64,000 nt of DNA from an uncultured Acidobacteriota bacterium (lineage in GTDB: Bacteria > Acidobacteriota > Vicinamibacteria > Fen-336), in contig CADEEV010000001.1 of NCBI GenBank assembly GCA_902826455.1, positions 234,983 to 298,982 of the forward strand, written 5' to 3'. Each line of letters begins with the position of its first letter. Positions within the stretch are counted from its first letter, which is position 1. Positions 1 to 10,166 of this stretch are shown here, piece after piece. The notes under the pieces are model-generated. The model saw nothing but the letters and a program-made list of their open reading frames with translations, was not told where the DNA came from and did no database searches. A program made the position numbers and the translations under genes.

Positions 1-358
1 CCGCCTGGAGCTGCTTCAGCACGGGACGGATGGAGCAGTCGCCGAGATTGATGCACATCGACTCGATCCCGGAATGCTGCTCGCAGAACTTCGCGTCGAA
101 GATGCGGCCGCCGAGCGTCGCGAGGACCTCGCCGATCGAGACCTCTCCGGGAGCTCGCGAGAGCGTGTAGCCGCCGGACTGGCCGCGGGTGCTGTTGACC
201 AGCCCGCCCCGGCGCAAGACGCGCATGATCTTCGCGACGTTGGGCGTCGAGATGCCCTCGCGCTGGGCGAGCTCGGCGATGGTGAGGCTCCCGCTGGCTT
301 CGCGGCCGAGCTGGACCAGGCAGCGCAGGCCGTATTCCTCCTGGGTGCTGAGCTTCAT
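1..358 (-). CDS. Rrf2-family (IscR/SufR-like) transcriptional regulator, partial
   Basis: Winged-helix repressor-type regulator; the 3' end runs off the window, leaving about 119 residues. It begins MKLSTQEEYGLRCLVQL, the hallmark N-terminus of Rrf2 proteins, followed by the helix-turn-helix (IAELAQREGISTPNVAKIMR) and the wing. Cysteines at 92, 102 and 108 (C-x9-C-x5-C) lie in the loop that binds a [2Fe-2S] or [4Fe-4S] cluster in IscR, SufR and NsrR, though IscR itself has C-x5-C-x5-C. The ATG follows the sufT stop by 7 bases with a G-rich ribosome site. As the last gene of the sufC-D-S-U-T operon, it probably senses Fe-S status and regulates suf transcription; the repeated element at the sufC and sufB promoters is its likely target (inference). 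Confidence 0.9.
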   Translation of the reverse strand, partial: MKLSTQEEYGLRCLVQLGREASGSLTIAELAQREGISTPNVAKIMRVLRRGGLVNSTRGQSGGYTLSRAPGEVSIGEVLATLGGRIFDAKFCEQHSGIESMCINLGDCSIRPVLKQLQA

Positions 359-365
359 CGCCCCC

Positions 366-917
366 TCACATCATCCCGAGCTGCAGACGGGCAGCGTCGG
401 ACATCATGGCCTGGTTCCACTGCGGGTCGAAGACGACCTGGGCGTCGACTTCCTTGACGCCGGGGATCGCGAGGAGCTTCGACTTCACGTCCTCGCGCAG
501 GTAGTCGCCCATGCCGCAGCCGGGCGCGGTCAGGGTGAAGCGCACGTCGACCTTGCTGCCGCCGCCCTCGGGCAGCTCGGAGACGTCGCACTGGTACACG
601 AGGCCCAGGTCCACGATGTTCACGGGGATCTCGGGATCGAAGCAGGTCTTCAGCTGATCCCAGGCCAGGTCCTGGACGCTGCGGCCCGCCATGTCCTCGG
701 TGCTCGGCGCGGCCGCGACCTGCTCCCCGATCGCGTCCGCGTCCTTGCCCTCGATGCGGACCATGTACCCCATGTCCGTCATGACGGTGAACGAGCCGCC
801 CAGGGACTGGGTGAGGAACACCGTGGAGCCCGCCTTCAACGGGATCTTCTCGCCGTAGGGGATGGCCGCGACCTCGAGATCACGGGAAACGGTCCGGGAC
901 TCACCTCGCATCGGCAT
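366..917 (-). CDS. sufT: Fe-S cluster assembly auxiliary protein SufT (DUF59/MIP18 family)
   Basis: 183 residues. The N-terminal ~75 residues match the SufT-specific extension and the rest is a DUF59/MIP18 domain with PVNIVDLGLVY and the conserved reactive cysteine in APGCGMGDYL. SufT proteins assist Fe-S cluster maturation or transfer in the cytoplasm, especially in organisms using SufU. The start is the ATG that overlaps the sufU TAA stop by one base (TAATG); a second ATG two codons later is possible. It is translationally coupled to sufU and followed by rrf2. Confidence 0.9.
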   Translation of the reverse strand: MPMRGESRTVSRDLEVAAIPYGEKIPLKAGSTVFLTQSLGGSFTVMTDMGYMVRIEGKDADAIGEQVAAAPSTEDMAGRSVQDLAWDQLKTCFDPEIPVNIVDLGLVYQCDVSELPEGGGSKVDVRFTLTAPGCGMGDYLREDVKSKLLAIPGVKEVDAQVVFDPQWNQAMMSDAARLQLGMM

Positions 918-1372
918 TACTCCGTCGAGACCGGTTCGGGCGCGTTCTCGAGCGCCGCCTTCATCGTGTGCCACGGCAGCGCCGCGCACTTCACCCGCAC
1001 CGGGAACTCGCAGACTCCCGAGAACACGGCAAGCTTGCCGAGGTCCGCGCCGCCGGTGCCGGGCTTCGAGGGATCGCCCGTGACGAGATCGTGGAAGCGC
1101 TCGAACAACGCCTCGGCCTCGGCCCGCGTCCGGCCCTTGACGGCCTCGGTCATCATCGACGCCGAGGCGGTGGAGATCGAGCAACCCTTGCCGACGAAGC
1201 TCGCGTCCTTCACCACGTCGCCGTCCAGCTCGAGATAGACGGTGGCGCGATCGCCGCACAGCGGGTTCATGCCGTCGGCCTTCCGGCCGCCGGCGATCTC
1301 CCGCAGGTTCCGCGGCTTCTTGCTGTGGTCGAGGATCACTTCCTGGTACAGCTCCCGCAGCTCGCTGCTCAC
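917..1372 (-). CDS. sufU: SUF sulfur-transfer protein SufU
   Basis: 151 residues, NifU-N/IscU fold. SufU accepts persulfide from SufS and passes sulfur to the SufBCD scaffold. The zinc/sulfur ligands are visible: Cys39 and Asp41 (NPLCGD), Cys64 (GKGCSIS) and Cys129 (VKCAALPW). The ~20-residue insertion between the second and third cysteines, typical of SufU rather than IscU, is present. The start is GTG, overlapping the sufS stop as GTGA. It sits between sufS and sufT, the usual order in SufU-type operons. Confidence 0.95.
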   Translation of the reverse strand: MSSELRELYQEVILDHSKKPRNLREIAGGRKADGMNPLCGDRATVYLELDGDVVKDASFVGKGCSISTASASMMTEAVKGRTRAEAEALFERFHDLVTGDPSKPGTGGADLGKLAVFSGVCEFPVRVKCAALPWHTMKAALENAPEPVSTE

Positions 1373-2613
1373 GCGAACATCTCCTGCACCTTGCGGATGC
1401 CCGCCACGAGGGCGTCGATCTCCTCGAAGGTGTTGTAGAGCCCGAACGAGGCGCGCGCGGTTGCCGGGATGCCGAAGCGGTCCATGACGGGCTGGGCGCA
1501 GTGATGGCCCGTGCGGATCGCGATGCCTTCGTAGTCGAGGACGGTGCCGATGTCGTGGGGGTGGATGCCCTCGAGGGTGAAGGACAGGACGCCGACCTTC
1601 TCCCGCGCCGTCCCCACGAGGGTGAGGCCTTCGATCTTCGACGCTTGCTCGGTCGCATAGGCGAGGAGCGCGTCCTCGTGGGCGGCGATCCGGTCGAGGC
1701 CCAGGTGGGTCAGGTAGTCGAGGGCCGCGCCCAGGGCGATGGCGCCGGCGATGTTCGGCGTTCCCGCCTCGAACTTGTAGGGAATGTCGTTGTACGTCGT
1801 CTTCTCGAACGTGACCGAGAGGATCATGTCGCCGCCGCCCTGGTATGGAGGCATCGCCTTGAGATGCTCGGCCCTGGCGTACAGCGCGCCGATGCCCGTC
1901 GGCCCGTAGGCCTTGTGGCCGGAGAAGCCCAGGAAGTCGCAATCGAGGTCGCGCACGTCGACTGTCATGCGGGGCACGGACTGGGCCGCGTCCACGAACA
2001 TCAGGGCGCCGTGGGCGTGGGCGAGCGCCGCGATGCGCTTCACCGGGAGCACGGTACCGAGGGCGTTCGAGACGTGGGCGACCGACACGAGCCGGGTGCG
2101 CGGCGTGATCGCCTTCTCGATGGCTTCGAGTGCGACCTCGCCCGCATCGCTGATCGGCACGACGCGAAGCTGCGCGCCCTTCTCCTCGCACAGCAGCTGC
2201 CAGGGCACGATGTTCGAGTGGTGCTCGAGGCCCGTGATGAGGATCTCGTCTCCGGCGCCGACGTTCTTGCGGCCCCACGTCGAGGCCACGAGGTTGACGG
2301 CCTCGGTCGTGCCACGGGTATAGACGATCTCCTCGCTGGAGGCAGCCCCCAGGAAGCGCTGGATCACGGCCCGCGCGCCCTCGTAGGCGTCGGTCGCCTT
2401 CATCGACAGCTCGTGGACGCCCCGGTGCACGTTCGCGTAGCACTCTTCGTAGACCCGGCTCTCGGCGTCGATCACGGCGCGCGGCTTCTGGGACGACGCC
2501 GCGTTGTCGAGGTAGACGAGGGGCTTGTCGTGCACGGACCGGGCCAGGATCGGGAAGTCCGAGCGCACCCGCGCGAGGTCGTAGGCGTGTTCGCGTCGTT
2601 CGGCCGTGCTCAT
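1369..2613 (-). CDS. sufS: Cysteine desulfurase SufS (group II)
   Basis: 414 residues, usual length for SufS. It is a PLP-dependent class V aminotransferase-fold enzyme that converts L-cysteine to alanine and leaves a persulfide for SufU. The PLP lysine is Lys234 in FSGHKAYGP and the catalytic cysteine is Cys372 in RTGHHCAQP, the short-loop context of group II desulfurases. LEHHSN and the DAAQS aspartate that pairs with the cofactor ring are also present. The start ATG overlaps the sufD stop (ATGA), which rules out the longer upstream reading. Confidence 0.96.
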   Translation of the reverse strand: MSTAERREHAYDLARVRSDFPILARSVHDKPLVYLDNAASSQKPRAVIDAESRVYEECYANVHRGVHELSMKATDAYEGARAVIQRFLGAASSEEIVYTRGTTEAVNLVASTWGRKNVGAGDEILITGLEHHSNIVPWQLLCEEKGAQLRVVPISDAGEVALEAIEKAITPRTRLVSVAHVSNALGTVLPVKRIAALAHAHGALMFVDAAQSVPRMTVDVRDLDCDFLGFSGHKAYGPTGIGALYARAEHLKAMPPYQGGGDMILSVTFEKTTYNDIPYKFEAGTPNIAGAIALGAALDYLTHLGLDRIAAHEDALLAYATEQASKIEGLTLVGTAREKVGVLSFTLEGIHPHDIGTVLDYEGIAIRTGHHCAQPVMDRFGIPATARASFGLYNTFEEIDALVAGIRKVQEMFA

Positions 2614-3902
2614 GCCGCCTCCGTTCGTCCCGGGCCTCCGGGCAGGAGCGTGCCCAGGACCGTCTCGAGGGATCGGCGCAGCGCCGCCACCGGCACGCGG
2701 GCCACGAGCTCGCTCGCGAAGGCCCAGGTCAGAAGTCCCCGGGCCTCGTCCTCGCCGATCCCGCGCGAGCGGAGGTAGAACAGCGCCGTCGCGTCGAGCT
2801 GCCCGATCGTCGATCCGTGCTTGCACTTCACGTCGTCGGCCAGGATCTCGAGCTGCGGCGTCGAGTGCACGAGGGCCTCGCGGGACAGCAGCAGGTTCGG
2901 GTTCGACTGCTGCGCGTCCGTCTTCTGGGCGTCCTTCCGGACGGTGATGCGGCCGTGGAAGACGCCGCGGGCCCGATCGCCCACGATGCCCTTGTAGAGC
3001 TCGCGGCTCGAGCAGTGGGGCCTGGCGTGGTCGATGCGGGAGTGGGTGTCGAGGAGCTGGCTACCCCGGCCCACGAAGAGGCCGTTGAGGGCGGCCTCGG
3101 CACCCTCGCCGTCGAACCTCTGGTCGATGTCGGTGCGCGCCAGAGCCGCTCCCAGCGCGAAGCTGTGGGAGCTGAACCGGCTGTTCCGGCCCTGGGCGAT
3201 CGCCAGGGTTCCGACGTGGTAGGCGGCGTCGCCCTCGCGCTGCAGCTTCACGTGGGTCAGGCCCGCGCCGTCGTCGAGACGGATCTCCGTCACGCCGTTC
3301 GTCAGATAGCGGAACGCGTCGTCGCCGACGTAGGTCTCGACGAGGGTCGCCTCGCTGCCGCGGCCCCCGAGGACGAGCGCTCGCGGGTAGGAGACCGTGG
3401 GCGCGGGGCCGGAGGCCGTGGACATCCAGACGATCTGGATCGGCTCGGCCACGCGCGTGCCCGCCGGAACGTCGAGGACGACGCCGTCCTCAAGGAAGGC
3501 CGTGTTGAGGCAGGCGAAGGCGTTGCGCTCGCCGGTCGCGAGCCGCGTCAGGCTGGACTCGAGGCGGGCCGGGTCGCTCGCGAGCGCCTCGCGCAGGCGC
3601 CTCACCAGGGAGCCCGCCTCGCCCAGCCGCGTGAGCGTGGCCGAGTAGCGCCCGTCCACGAAGACGATCTCGGGTCCGCCCAGGTCGGGCACGCCCAGGG
3701 CGGCGAGCCGCGCGCGATCCGGCTCCTGCGAGTTCTCGGGCCGCGCGAAGGAGGTCCGCGCCAGCTCGGCGACGTTCGTCTCGCGCCAGTCCTCGTCGCG
3801 CACCGTGGGGAAGCCGCGGGCCTTGAAGCGGGCGAAGGCGGCCGTGCGCGCGCCGCGCACCCACGGTGCGCCCGTGTCGGTCTGTTCCTCGACGGAGTTC
3901 AT
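2610..3902 (-). CDS. sufD: Fe-S cluster scaffold subunit SufD
   Basis: 430 residues. SufD pairs with SufB, and with SufC2 forms the SufBC2D scaffold on which Fe-S clusters are built. The C-terminal beta-helix core is recognisable from DTHSRIDHARPHCSSRELYKG and KCKHGSTIGQLD. The N-terminal ~150 residues are variable, including an EDWRETNV segment typical of SufD. The ATG five bases after the sufC stop was chosen; the reading frame continues upstream without a plausible start. Confidence 0.94.
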   Translation of the reverse strand: MNSVEEQTDTGAPWVRGARTAAFARFKARGFPTVRDEDWRETNVAELARTSFARPENSQEPDRARLAALGVPDLGGPEIVFVDGRYSATLTRLGEAGSLVRRLREALASDPARLESSLTRLATGERNAFACLNTAFLEDGVVLDVPAGTRVAEPIQIVWMSTASGPAPTVSYPRALVLGGRGSEATLVETYVGDDAFRYLTNGVTEIRLDDGAGLTHVKLQREGDAAYHVGTLAIAQGRNSRFSSHSFALGAALARTDIDQRFDGEGAEAALNGLFVGRGSQLLDTHSRIDHARPHCSSRELYKGIVGDRARGVFHGRITVRKDAQKTDAQQSNPNLLLSREALVHSTPQLEILADDVKCKHGSTIGQLDATALFYLRSRGIGEDEARGLLTWAFASELVARVPVAALRRSLETVLGTLLPGGPGRTEAA

Positions 3903-3907
3903 GGCCG

Positions 3908-4669
<762 letters not shown>

Positions 4670-4678
4670 GACTCCGTC

Positions 4679-4708
4679 AGCTTAGGCCAATCCGTACTGT
4701 TTGGTCAA
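4679..4708 (-). promoter_or_regulatory. sufC promoter with shared suf element
   Basis: On the minus strand: -35 TTGACC, then GTACGG, then GCCTA running into a -10-like TAAGCT after an 18-base spacer. The pattern TTGAC-N6-GTACGG-N4-GCCTA (4683-4708) recurs with identical spacing upstream of sufB. The GTACGG...GCCTA part lies between -35 and -10, where a repressor would block RNA polymerase. An Rrf2 operator is inferred, not shown. Confidence 0.65.
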
Positions 4709-4787
4709 GTTTCTAAAAGGCTGTCCCGTAGCCATTTGTGGATGAGCGGGCTACACTCGCGCCGTCACCGATCCCGGGAGGAACAGC

Positions 4788-6464
4788 GTGCTGAGCCTGC
4801 TGGCCGTGCTTGCCGCGGCCGATCTCGTTCTCGTCGGCGGACGAGTCCACACGATGGACGCGCGCCCGGCCGGGGCGACCGCCCTTGCGATCTCGGGCGA
4901 GCGCATCGTGGCCGTGGGCAGCGACAGCGAGATGCGGCGACTGGTCGGCCCCGGCACGCGCGTCCTGGATCTGGGCGGGCGAGCCGTGCTGCCCGGCCTG
5001 ATCGACACCCATACCCACGCCTTCGACGCGATGCGCAGCCGTGTCGCCGGCAACCTGGATCTCGGCATCCCCGACGTTCCCTCGCTCGCCGCGGCCGCAG
5101 GAATCGTGACCCGGCGCGCGCGCGAGGTCGCGGCGGGCGCCTGGATCGTGGGAGACCGCTGGGACGAGTCGAAGTGGCCGGAAGGCCGTTACATCCGTCG
5201 AACGGACGTCGACGCCGGGACCGAAGGCCGCCCCGTGTACCTCGAGCACATCTCGGGTCACGCCGCGACCGTGAACGGGGAGGCCCTGAGGCTCGCCGGG
5301 CTGACGCGCGACACGCCGGATCCCGTCGGTGGAGCCCTCGAGCGCGACGCGCGAGGCGAGCTGACCGGCGTGCTGAAGGACACGGCCATGAGCCTCGTCA
5401 GCGTGAAGATTCCGGTATCGGCCTTCGGCGCCCGGGAGCGCATCGCCACCGCCGAGCGCGTCAGCCGTGAAGCGGCGGTCGTCGGTCTCACGACCCTGCA
5501 CGACTCCGCCCCGACGGCCGAGGCCCTCCGCGGCTACCAGGAAGGCGAGGCGGCCGGGAAGCTGAAGGTCCGGATCCTCGCGAACCCACTGGTCGCTCCC
5601 GAAGACGCCGAACAGACCCTCGATCGGCTCGAGGCCATGGGCGTCCACACGGGCCACGGCAGCGCCCACGTGCGCTGGGGCGGCGTGAAGTTCTTCACGG
5701 ACGGCGGCATGGCCGCGAAGACGATCGCCGTCACCGCTCACGGCCCCGTCGGCGACGACGCGAACCTGGGGCTGACGCGCTGGGAGGAGCCCAGGCTGGC
5801 CGCGGCGATGAAGCGCGCCCACGACCTCGGCTGGCAGATCACCGCCCACGCCATCGGCGACCGCGCGATCGGCCAGGTGCTCGACGCGCTCGAGTCCGCG
5901 CTCGGCCCCGAGCCCGGCGACCATCGCAGCCGCATCGTGCACTGCGGGATCACGACGCCGGCGCTGCTCGAGCGCATCCATCGTCTCGGCGTCTACGTGG
6001 ACCACAACCCCCCGTTCGTGTACTGGATCGGCGCCTGGTTCCTGAACTACGGACCGGAGCGGGCGGCCATGGCCTATCGCGGTGCCAGCTACGAGAAGGC
6101 GGGCATCGTCGCGTCGGGCGGCAGCGACTTCTCGGTGACGGCGCTCTCGCCGTGGTGGGGAATCGCGGCGGCGGTCGAGCGCAAGACCTACGGCACAGGC
6201 GTCGTCTACGCGCCCGAGGAGCGCGTAGACGTGGCGACGGCGCTTCGCTGGTACACCGTGAACGGCGCCCGAGCCGGCTTCGAGGAGAAGGAAAAGGGCA
6301 CGCTCGCCGCGGGGAAGCTCGCCGACCTGATCGTGCTCGATCGCGATCCGCTGACGACCCCGTCAGCCGAACTCGCGAAGGTGAAGGTGCTCGCGACCTT
6401 CATCGGCGGAGAGATCGTCCACCAGGACGCGGCGCTGCCCTGGAAGCCAGCCGCGTCGCGATAG
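4788..6464 (+). CDS. YtcJ-like metal-dependent amidohydrolase
   Basis: 558 residues, amidohydrolase superfamily (Amidohydro_3, YtcJ/AepA type). The metal ligands of the mononuclear or binuclear site are visible in PGLIDTHTHAFD (HxH), the later His in ITAHAIGDRAI, and Asp in ASGGSDFSVT. The N-terminal VLVGGRVHTMD and C-terminal GKLADLIVLDRDPL strands form the usual beta-sandwich. The GTG at 4788 has a GGGAGGA ribosome site 5 bases upstream. A short hydrophobic N-terminus (LSLLAVLAAADLVLV) might be a membrane or export signal, but there is no clear cleavage site. It is inserted in opposite orientation between sufC and sufB, and its substrate is unknown. Confidence 0.85.
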   Translation: MLSLLAVLAAADLVLVGGRVHTMDARPAGATALAISGERIVAVGSDSEMRRLVGPGTRVLDLGGRAVLPGLIDTHTHAFDAMRSRVAGNLDLGIPDVPSLAAAAGIVTRRAREVAAGAWIVGDRWDESKWPEGRYIRRTDVDAGTEGRPVYLEHISGHAATVNGEALRLAGLTRDTPDPVGGALERDARGELTGVLKDTAMSLVSVKIPVSAFGARERIATAERVSREAAVVGLTTLHDSAPTAEALRGYQEGEAAGKLKVRILANPLVAPEDAEQTLDRLEAMGVHTGHGSAHVRWGGVKFFTDGGMAAKTIAVTAHGPVGDDANLGLTRWEEPRLAAAMKRAHDLGWQITAHAIGDRAIGQVLDALESALGPEPGDHRSRIVHCGITTPALLERIHRLGVYVDHNPPFVYWIGAWFLNYGPERAAMAYRGASYEKAGIVASGGSDFSVTALSPWWGIAAAVERKTYGTGVVYAPEERVDVATALRWYTVNGARAGFEEKEKGTLAAGKLADLIVLDRDPLTTPSAELAKVKVLATFIGGEIVHQDAALPWKPAASR

Positions 6465-7913
<1,449 letters not shown>

Positions 7914-7940
7914 CGCCGGCTCCACCACTGCATGTCTTCG

Positions 7941-7970
7941 ATGCTAGGCGATACCGTACGAAAAAGTCAA
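7941..7970 (-). promoter_or_regulatory. sufB promoter with shared suf element
   Basis: Minus strand: -35 TTGACT, 18-base spacer containing GTACGG and GCC, and -10 TAGCAT. The 26-base pattern TTGAC-N6-GTACGG-N4-GCCTA (7945-7970) matches the one before sufC in both bases and spacing. The -35 overlaps the TGA stop codon of the preceding ornithine-cyclodeaminase-family gene, so the promoter is embedded in that gene's end. Confidence 0.68.
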
Positions 7971-8968
7971 TGTTCGGCGGGCCCCGCCAGGTCGAACCAC
8001 GTCCCGCGGTTCAGGCGGCGGGCGTTCTCGAAGAGGGCCTGCGCCGCGGCCACGTCCTCGACGGCCAGGCCCAGGGACTTGAACACCGTGATCTCGCGCG
8101 GTCCCGTACGGCCGGGGAGGCTCCCGACCAGCACCTCACCGAGCTCCCCGCGGATGTGATCGTCGCCGAAGCGGCCCTCGGCTTTGGGGATCAGGAAGTC
8201 CCCGGCCTCGTTCTGCGCGGACTCGCGGCGATCGACGAAGAGCCGCGAGGCCGCGACCAGGTCGGAGTCGAGCTCGCGGTCCGTCCGGAGGCTGGCGCCG
8301 ACCGCGTTCACGTGGGCGCCTTCCGCCACCCAGGCCGCGTGCAGGACGGGCTCGCGCGCCGCGCTGACGGTGCAGACGATGTCGGCGCCGTCGACCGCGT
8401 CCTGCGCGCTGGCGACGCCCTCCACCGCTATCTCCAGCCGCTTGCGCGCGTGCTTCACGAACGTCGCGACGTTGGCGGGATCGCGGCTCCACGCGCGGAC
8501 CCGCCTGAGAGGCCGGGCCGCGGCCATCGCCTCGAGATGGGTGAGGGCCTGAACGCCCGAGCCCAGGATCGCGAGGTCCCCGGCGTCCTCGCGCGCGAGC
8601 GCCCGGGTCGCGACGCCCGAGACGGCCGCCGTCCGTAGCGCCGTGATCGAGCTCGCGTCGAGAACCGCCAGCAGCTCCCCGTGCCCGGCCTCGAAGAGCA
8701 GCACCGCGCCCTGGTGGGAATCGAGGGCGGTGCCATGGTTTCCGGGAACGACCGTGATCGCCTTGATGCCGACGGCGCCGGTCGCGGTCAGCATCGCCGG
8801 CATGGCGGCAAAGGCCCCGTGACCGTCCGGAAACCGGAACACCTGGCGCAGGGGAAGGATCGCCTCGCCGCGAGCCAGGCCTGCGAGGACGTCGGCCATC
8901 GCCGCCATGCAGTCGGGCATGGACAGGAGCCCCGGCACCTCGGCGCGCGAGACGAAGAGGATCGGCAT
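7967..8968 (-). CDS. Ornithine cyclodeaminase / mu-crystallin family protein
   Basis: 333 residues, NAD(P)-dependent family that includes ornithine cyclodeaminase, alanine dehydrogenase (archaeal), delta1-pyrroline-2-carboxylate reductase and tauropine-type enzymes. Seen: VGIKAITVVPGN substrate-binding strand, the Rossmann GSGVQALTHLEAM, and NAVGASLRTDRELD. The exact substrate cannot be read from the sequence. The ATG at 8968 (MPILFVSR) was preferred over one at 8977, because TATAAC ends exactly nine bases before it, the spacing seen at other apparent leaderless genes here; 8977 would leave no room between -10 and start. Divergent from the TPR/cNMP gene. Confidence 0.83.
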   Translation of the reverse strand: MPILFVSRAEVPGLLSMPDCMAAMADVLAGLARGEAILPLRQVFRFPDGHGAFAAMPAMLTATGAVGIKAITVVPGNHGTALDSHQGAVLLFEAGHGELLAVLDASSITALRTAAVSGVATRALAREDAGDLAILGSGVQALTHLEAMAAARPLRRVRAWSRDPANVATFVKHARKRLEIAVEGVASAQDAVDGADIVCTVSAAREPVLHAAWVAEGAHVNAVGASLRTDRELDSDLVAASRLFVDRRESAQNEAGDFLIPKAEGRFGDDHIRGELGEVLVGSLPGRTGPREITVFKSLGLAVEDVAAAQALFENARRLNRGTWFDLAGPAEH

Positions 8969-8977
8969 GCCGGGCAT

Positions 8978-8985
8978 GTTATAAC
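8978..8985. promoter_or_regulatory. Palindromic GTTATAAC between divergent genes
   Basis: A perfect 8-bp palindrome in the 51 bases between two divergent starts. It supplies a TATAAC -10 hexamer for either strand: nine bases before the leftward ATG at 8968, and 34 bases before the rightward ATG at 9020, which has its own AGGAG. No good -35 is visible on either side, so a shared -10 is suggested, not established. Confidence 0.4.
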
Positions 8986-9019
8986 CTTGCGACCCTCTGT
9001 CCCGCCGCTAGGAGTTCCG

Positions 9020-10153
9020 ATGCCCGAGTCGGTCCAGGACCACATCAACAGGAAGAGCTACCCGAAGGCCATCGATCTCCTCAAGGCGCAGCTCAAGACG
9101 CGCCCGAAGGATCAGCGCATCCGCCTGCAGCTCGCGGACGTGCTGGTGCTCGCGAACCGGGGCCGGGAGGCGGGCCCGATCCTGATGGGCATCGCCGACG
9201 AGCACGCGAACGACGGCTTCGCGGCCAAGGCCATCGCGATCCTGAAGCGCATCGAGAAGATCGATCCGGGGCGCCGCGACGTCGAGGAACGGCTGGCCCA
9301 CCTGCTGAAGGAGAAGACGCGCCAATCGCCCGCGACCGCGCGGCCGGTGGCGGCGGCCCCGGCCTTCGAGATGGGGCTCGAGGAGTTCGATCCCTCGAGC
9401 GACCCCATGGCCGGGATGCAGTCCGAGGCGCCGCCCGAGGACTTCCCGGTCGCAGCGCCCGCTCCCGAGCCTTCCCCCGCTCCGACCGCAACGGTCGACG
9501 AGCCGCTCCTCGAAGTGAAGATGCCTTCGGAGCCCGAACCCGACCTCCAGCTGACTCCGGAGCCGGCCCCCGAGCCGGTCCTCGAGGCCGTGCCGGAAGC
9601 CGAGCCGATCCTCGAAGCGGTGCCGGAGGTCGTGCCGGAGGCGACGCCGATCGTCGAGAGCGAGGTCGACGAGGACATGGCGTTCGTGGCTGCCGGCGAG
9701 GACGAGGAGGACGCGCCGAAGGACGGGGACTCGATGCTGTCGACCCCGTTGTTCGCCGGGTTCTCCGAGACCGACCTGGCCGCCGTGATCCGTGGCCTCG
9801 AGCTCCTCACGTTCGAACCGGGCGACGTCCTCGTGGCCGAAGGCGCCCCCGGCGACAGCCTCTTCATCCTCAGCACCGGCAGCGTGAAGTGCTTCGTCCG
9901 CAACCCGAAGGGGCACTACATGAAGGTGCACACGCTGAAAGAGGGCGACTTCTTCGGTGAGATCTCGGTGCTCACGGGCAAGCCGCGCACGGCGACCCTG
10001 GTCGCGGCCGAATACGTCGAGGTGCTCGAGCTCAGCAAGGCGAACCTCGACGCGATCACGAAGACGCACCCGCAGGTGCGGAAGGTGCTGAAGGAGTTCC
10101 ACGAGCAACGGGCCCAAAGCACGATCAAGGCCATGATCAAGAACAAGGCCTGA
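9020..10153 (+). CDS. TPR-like / cyclic nucleotide-binding domain protein
   Basis: 377 residues. Residues 1-95 form a helical-repeat (TPR-like) domain (AIDLLKAQLKTRPKDQRIRLQLADVL). Residues ~110-235 are a Pro/Glu/Ala-rich disordered linker. The C-terminal ~130 residues are a cNMP-binding domain with the phosphate-binding cassette GEISVLTGKPRTATL around 313-327. There is no DNA-binding or enzymatic domain and no signal peptide, so it may be a cytoplasmic cNMP-responsive adaptor (inference). AGGAG lies five bases before the ATG. Confidence 0.82.
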   Translation: MPESVQDHINRKSYPKAIDLLKAQLKTRPKDQRIRLQLADVLVLANRGREAGPILMGIADEHANDGFAAKAIAILKRIEKIDPGRRDVEERLAHLLKEKTRQSPATARPVAAAPAFEMGLEEFDPSSDPMAGMQSEAPPEDFPVAAPAPEPSPAPTATVDEPLLEVKMPSEPEPDLQLTPEPAPEPVLEAVPEAEPILEAVPEVVPEATPIVESEVDEDMAFVAAGEDEEDAPKDGDSMLSTPLFAGFSETDLAAVIRGLELLTFEPGDVLVAEGAPGDSLFILSTGSVKCFVRNPKGHYMKVHTLKEGDFFGEISVLTGKPRTATLVAAEYVEVLELSKANLDAITKTHPQVRKVLKEFHEQRAQSTIKAMIKNKA

Positions 10154-10166
10154 GGACCCGCCCGAA

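Noticed and set aside
4720..4775. GTAGCC/GGCTAC inverted repeat before the amidohydrolase as riboswitch or attenuator
   Set aside because: Six-base stem with a 16-base loop and no conserved motif; likely chance.
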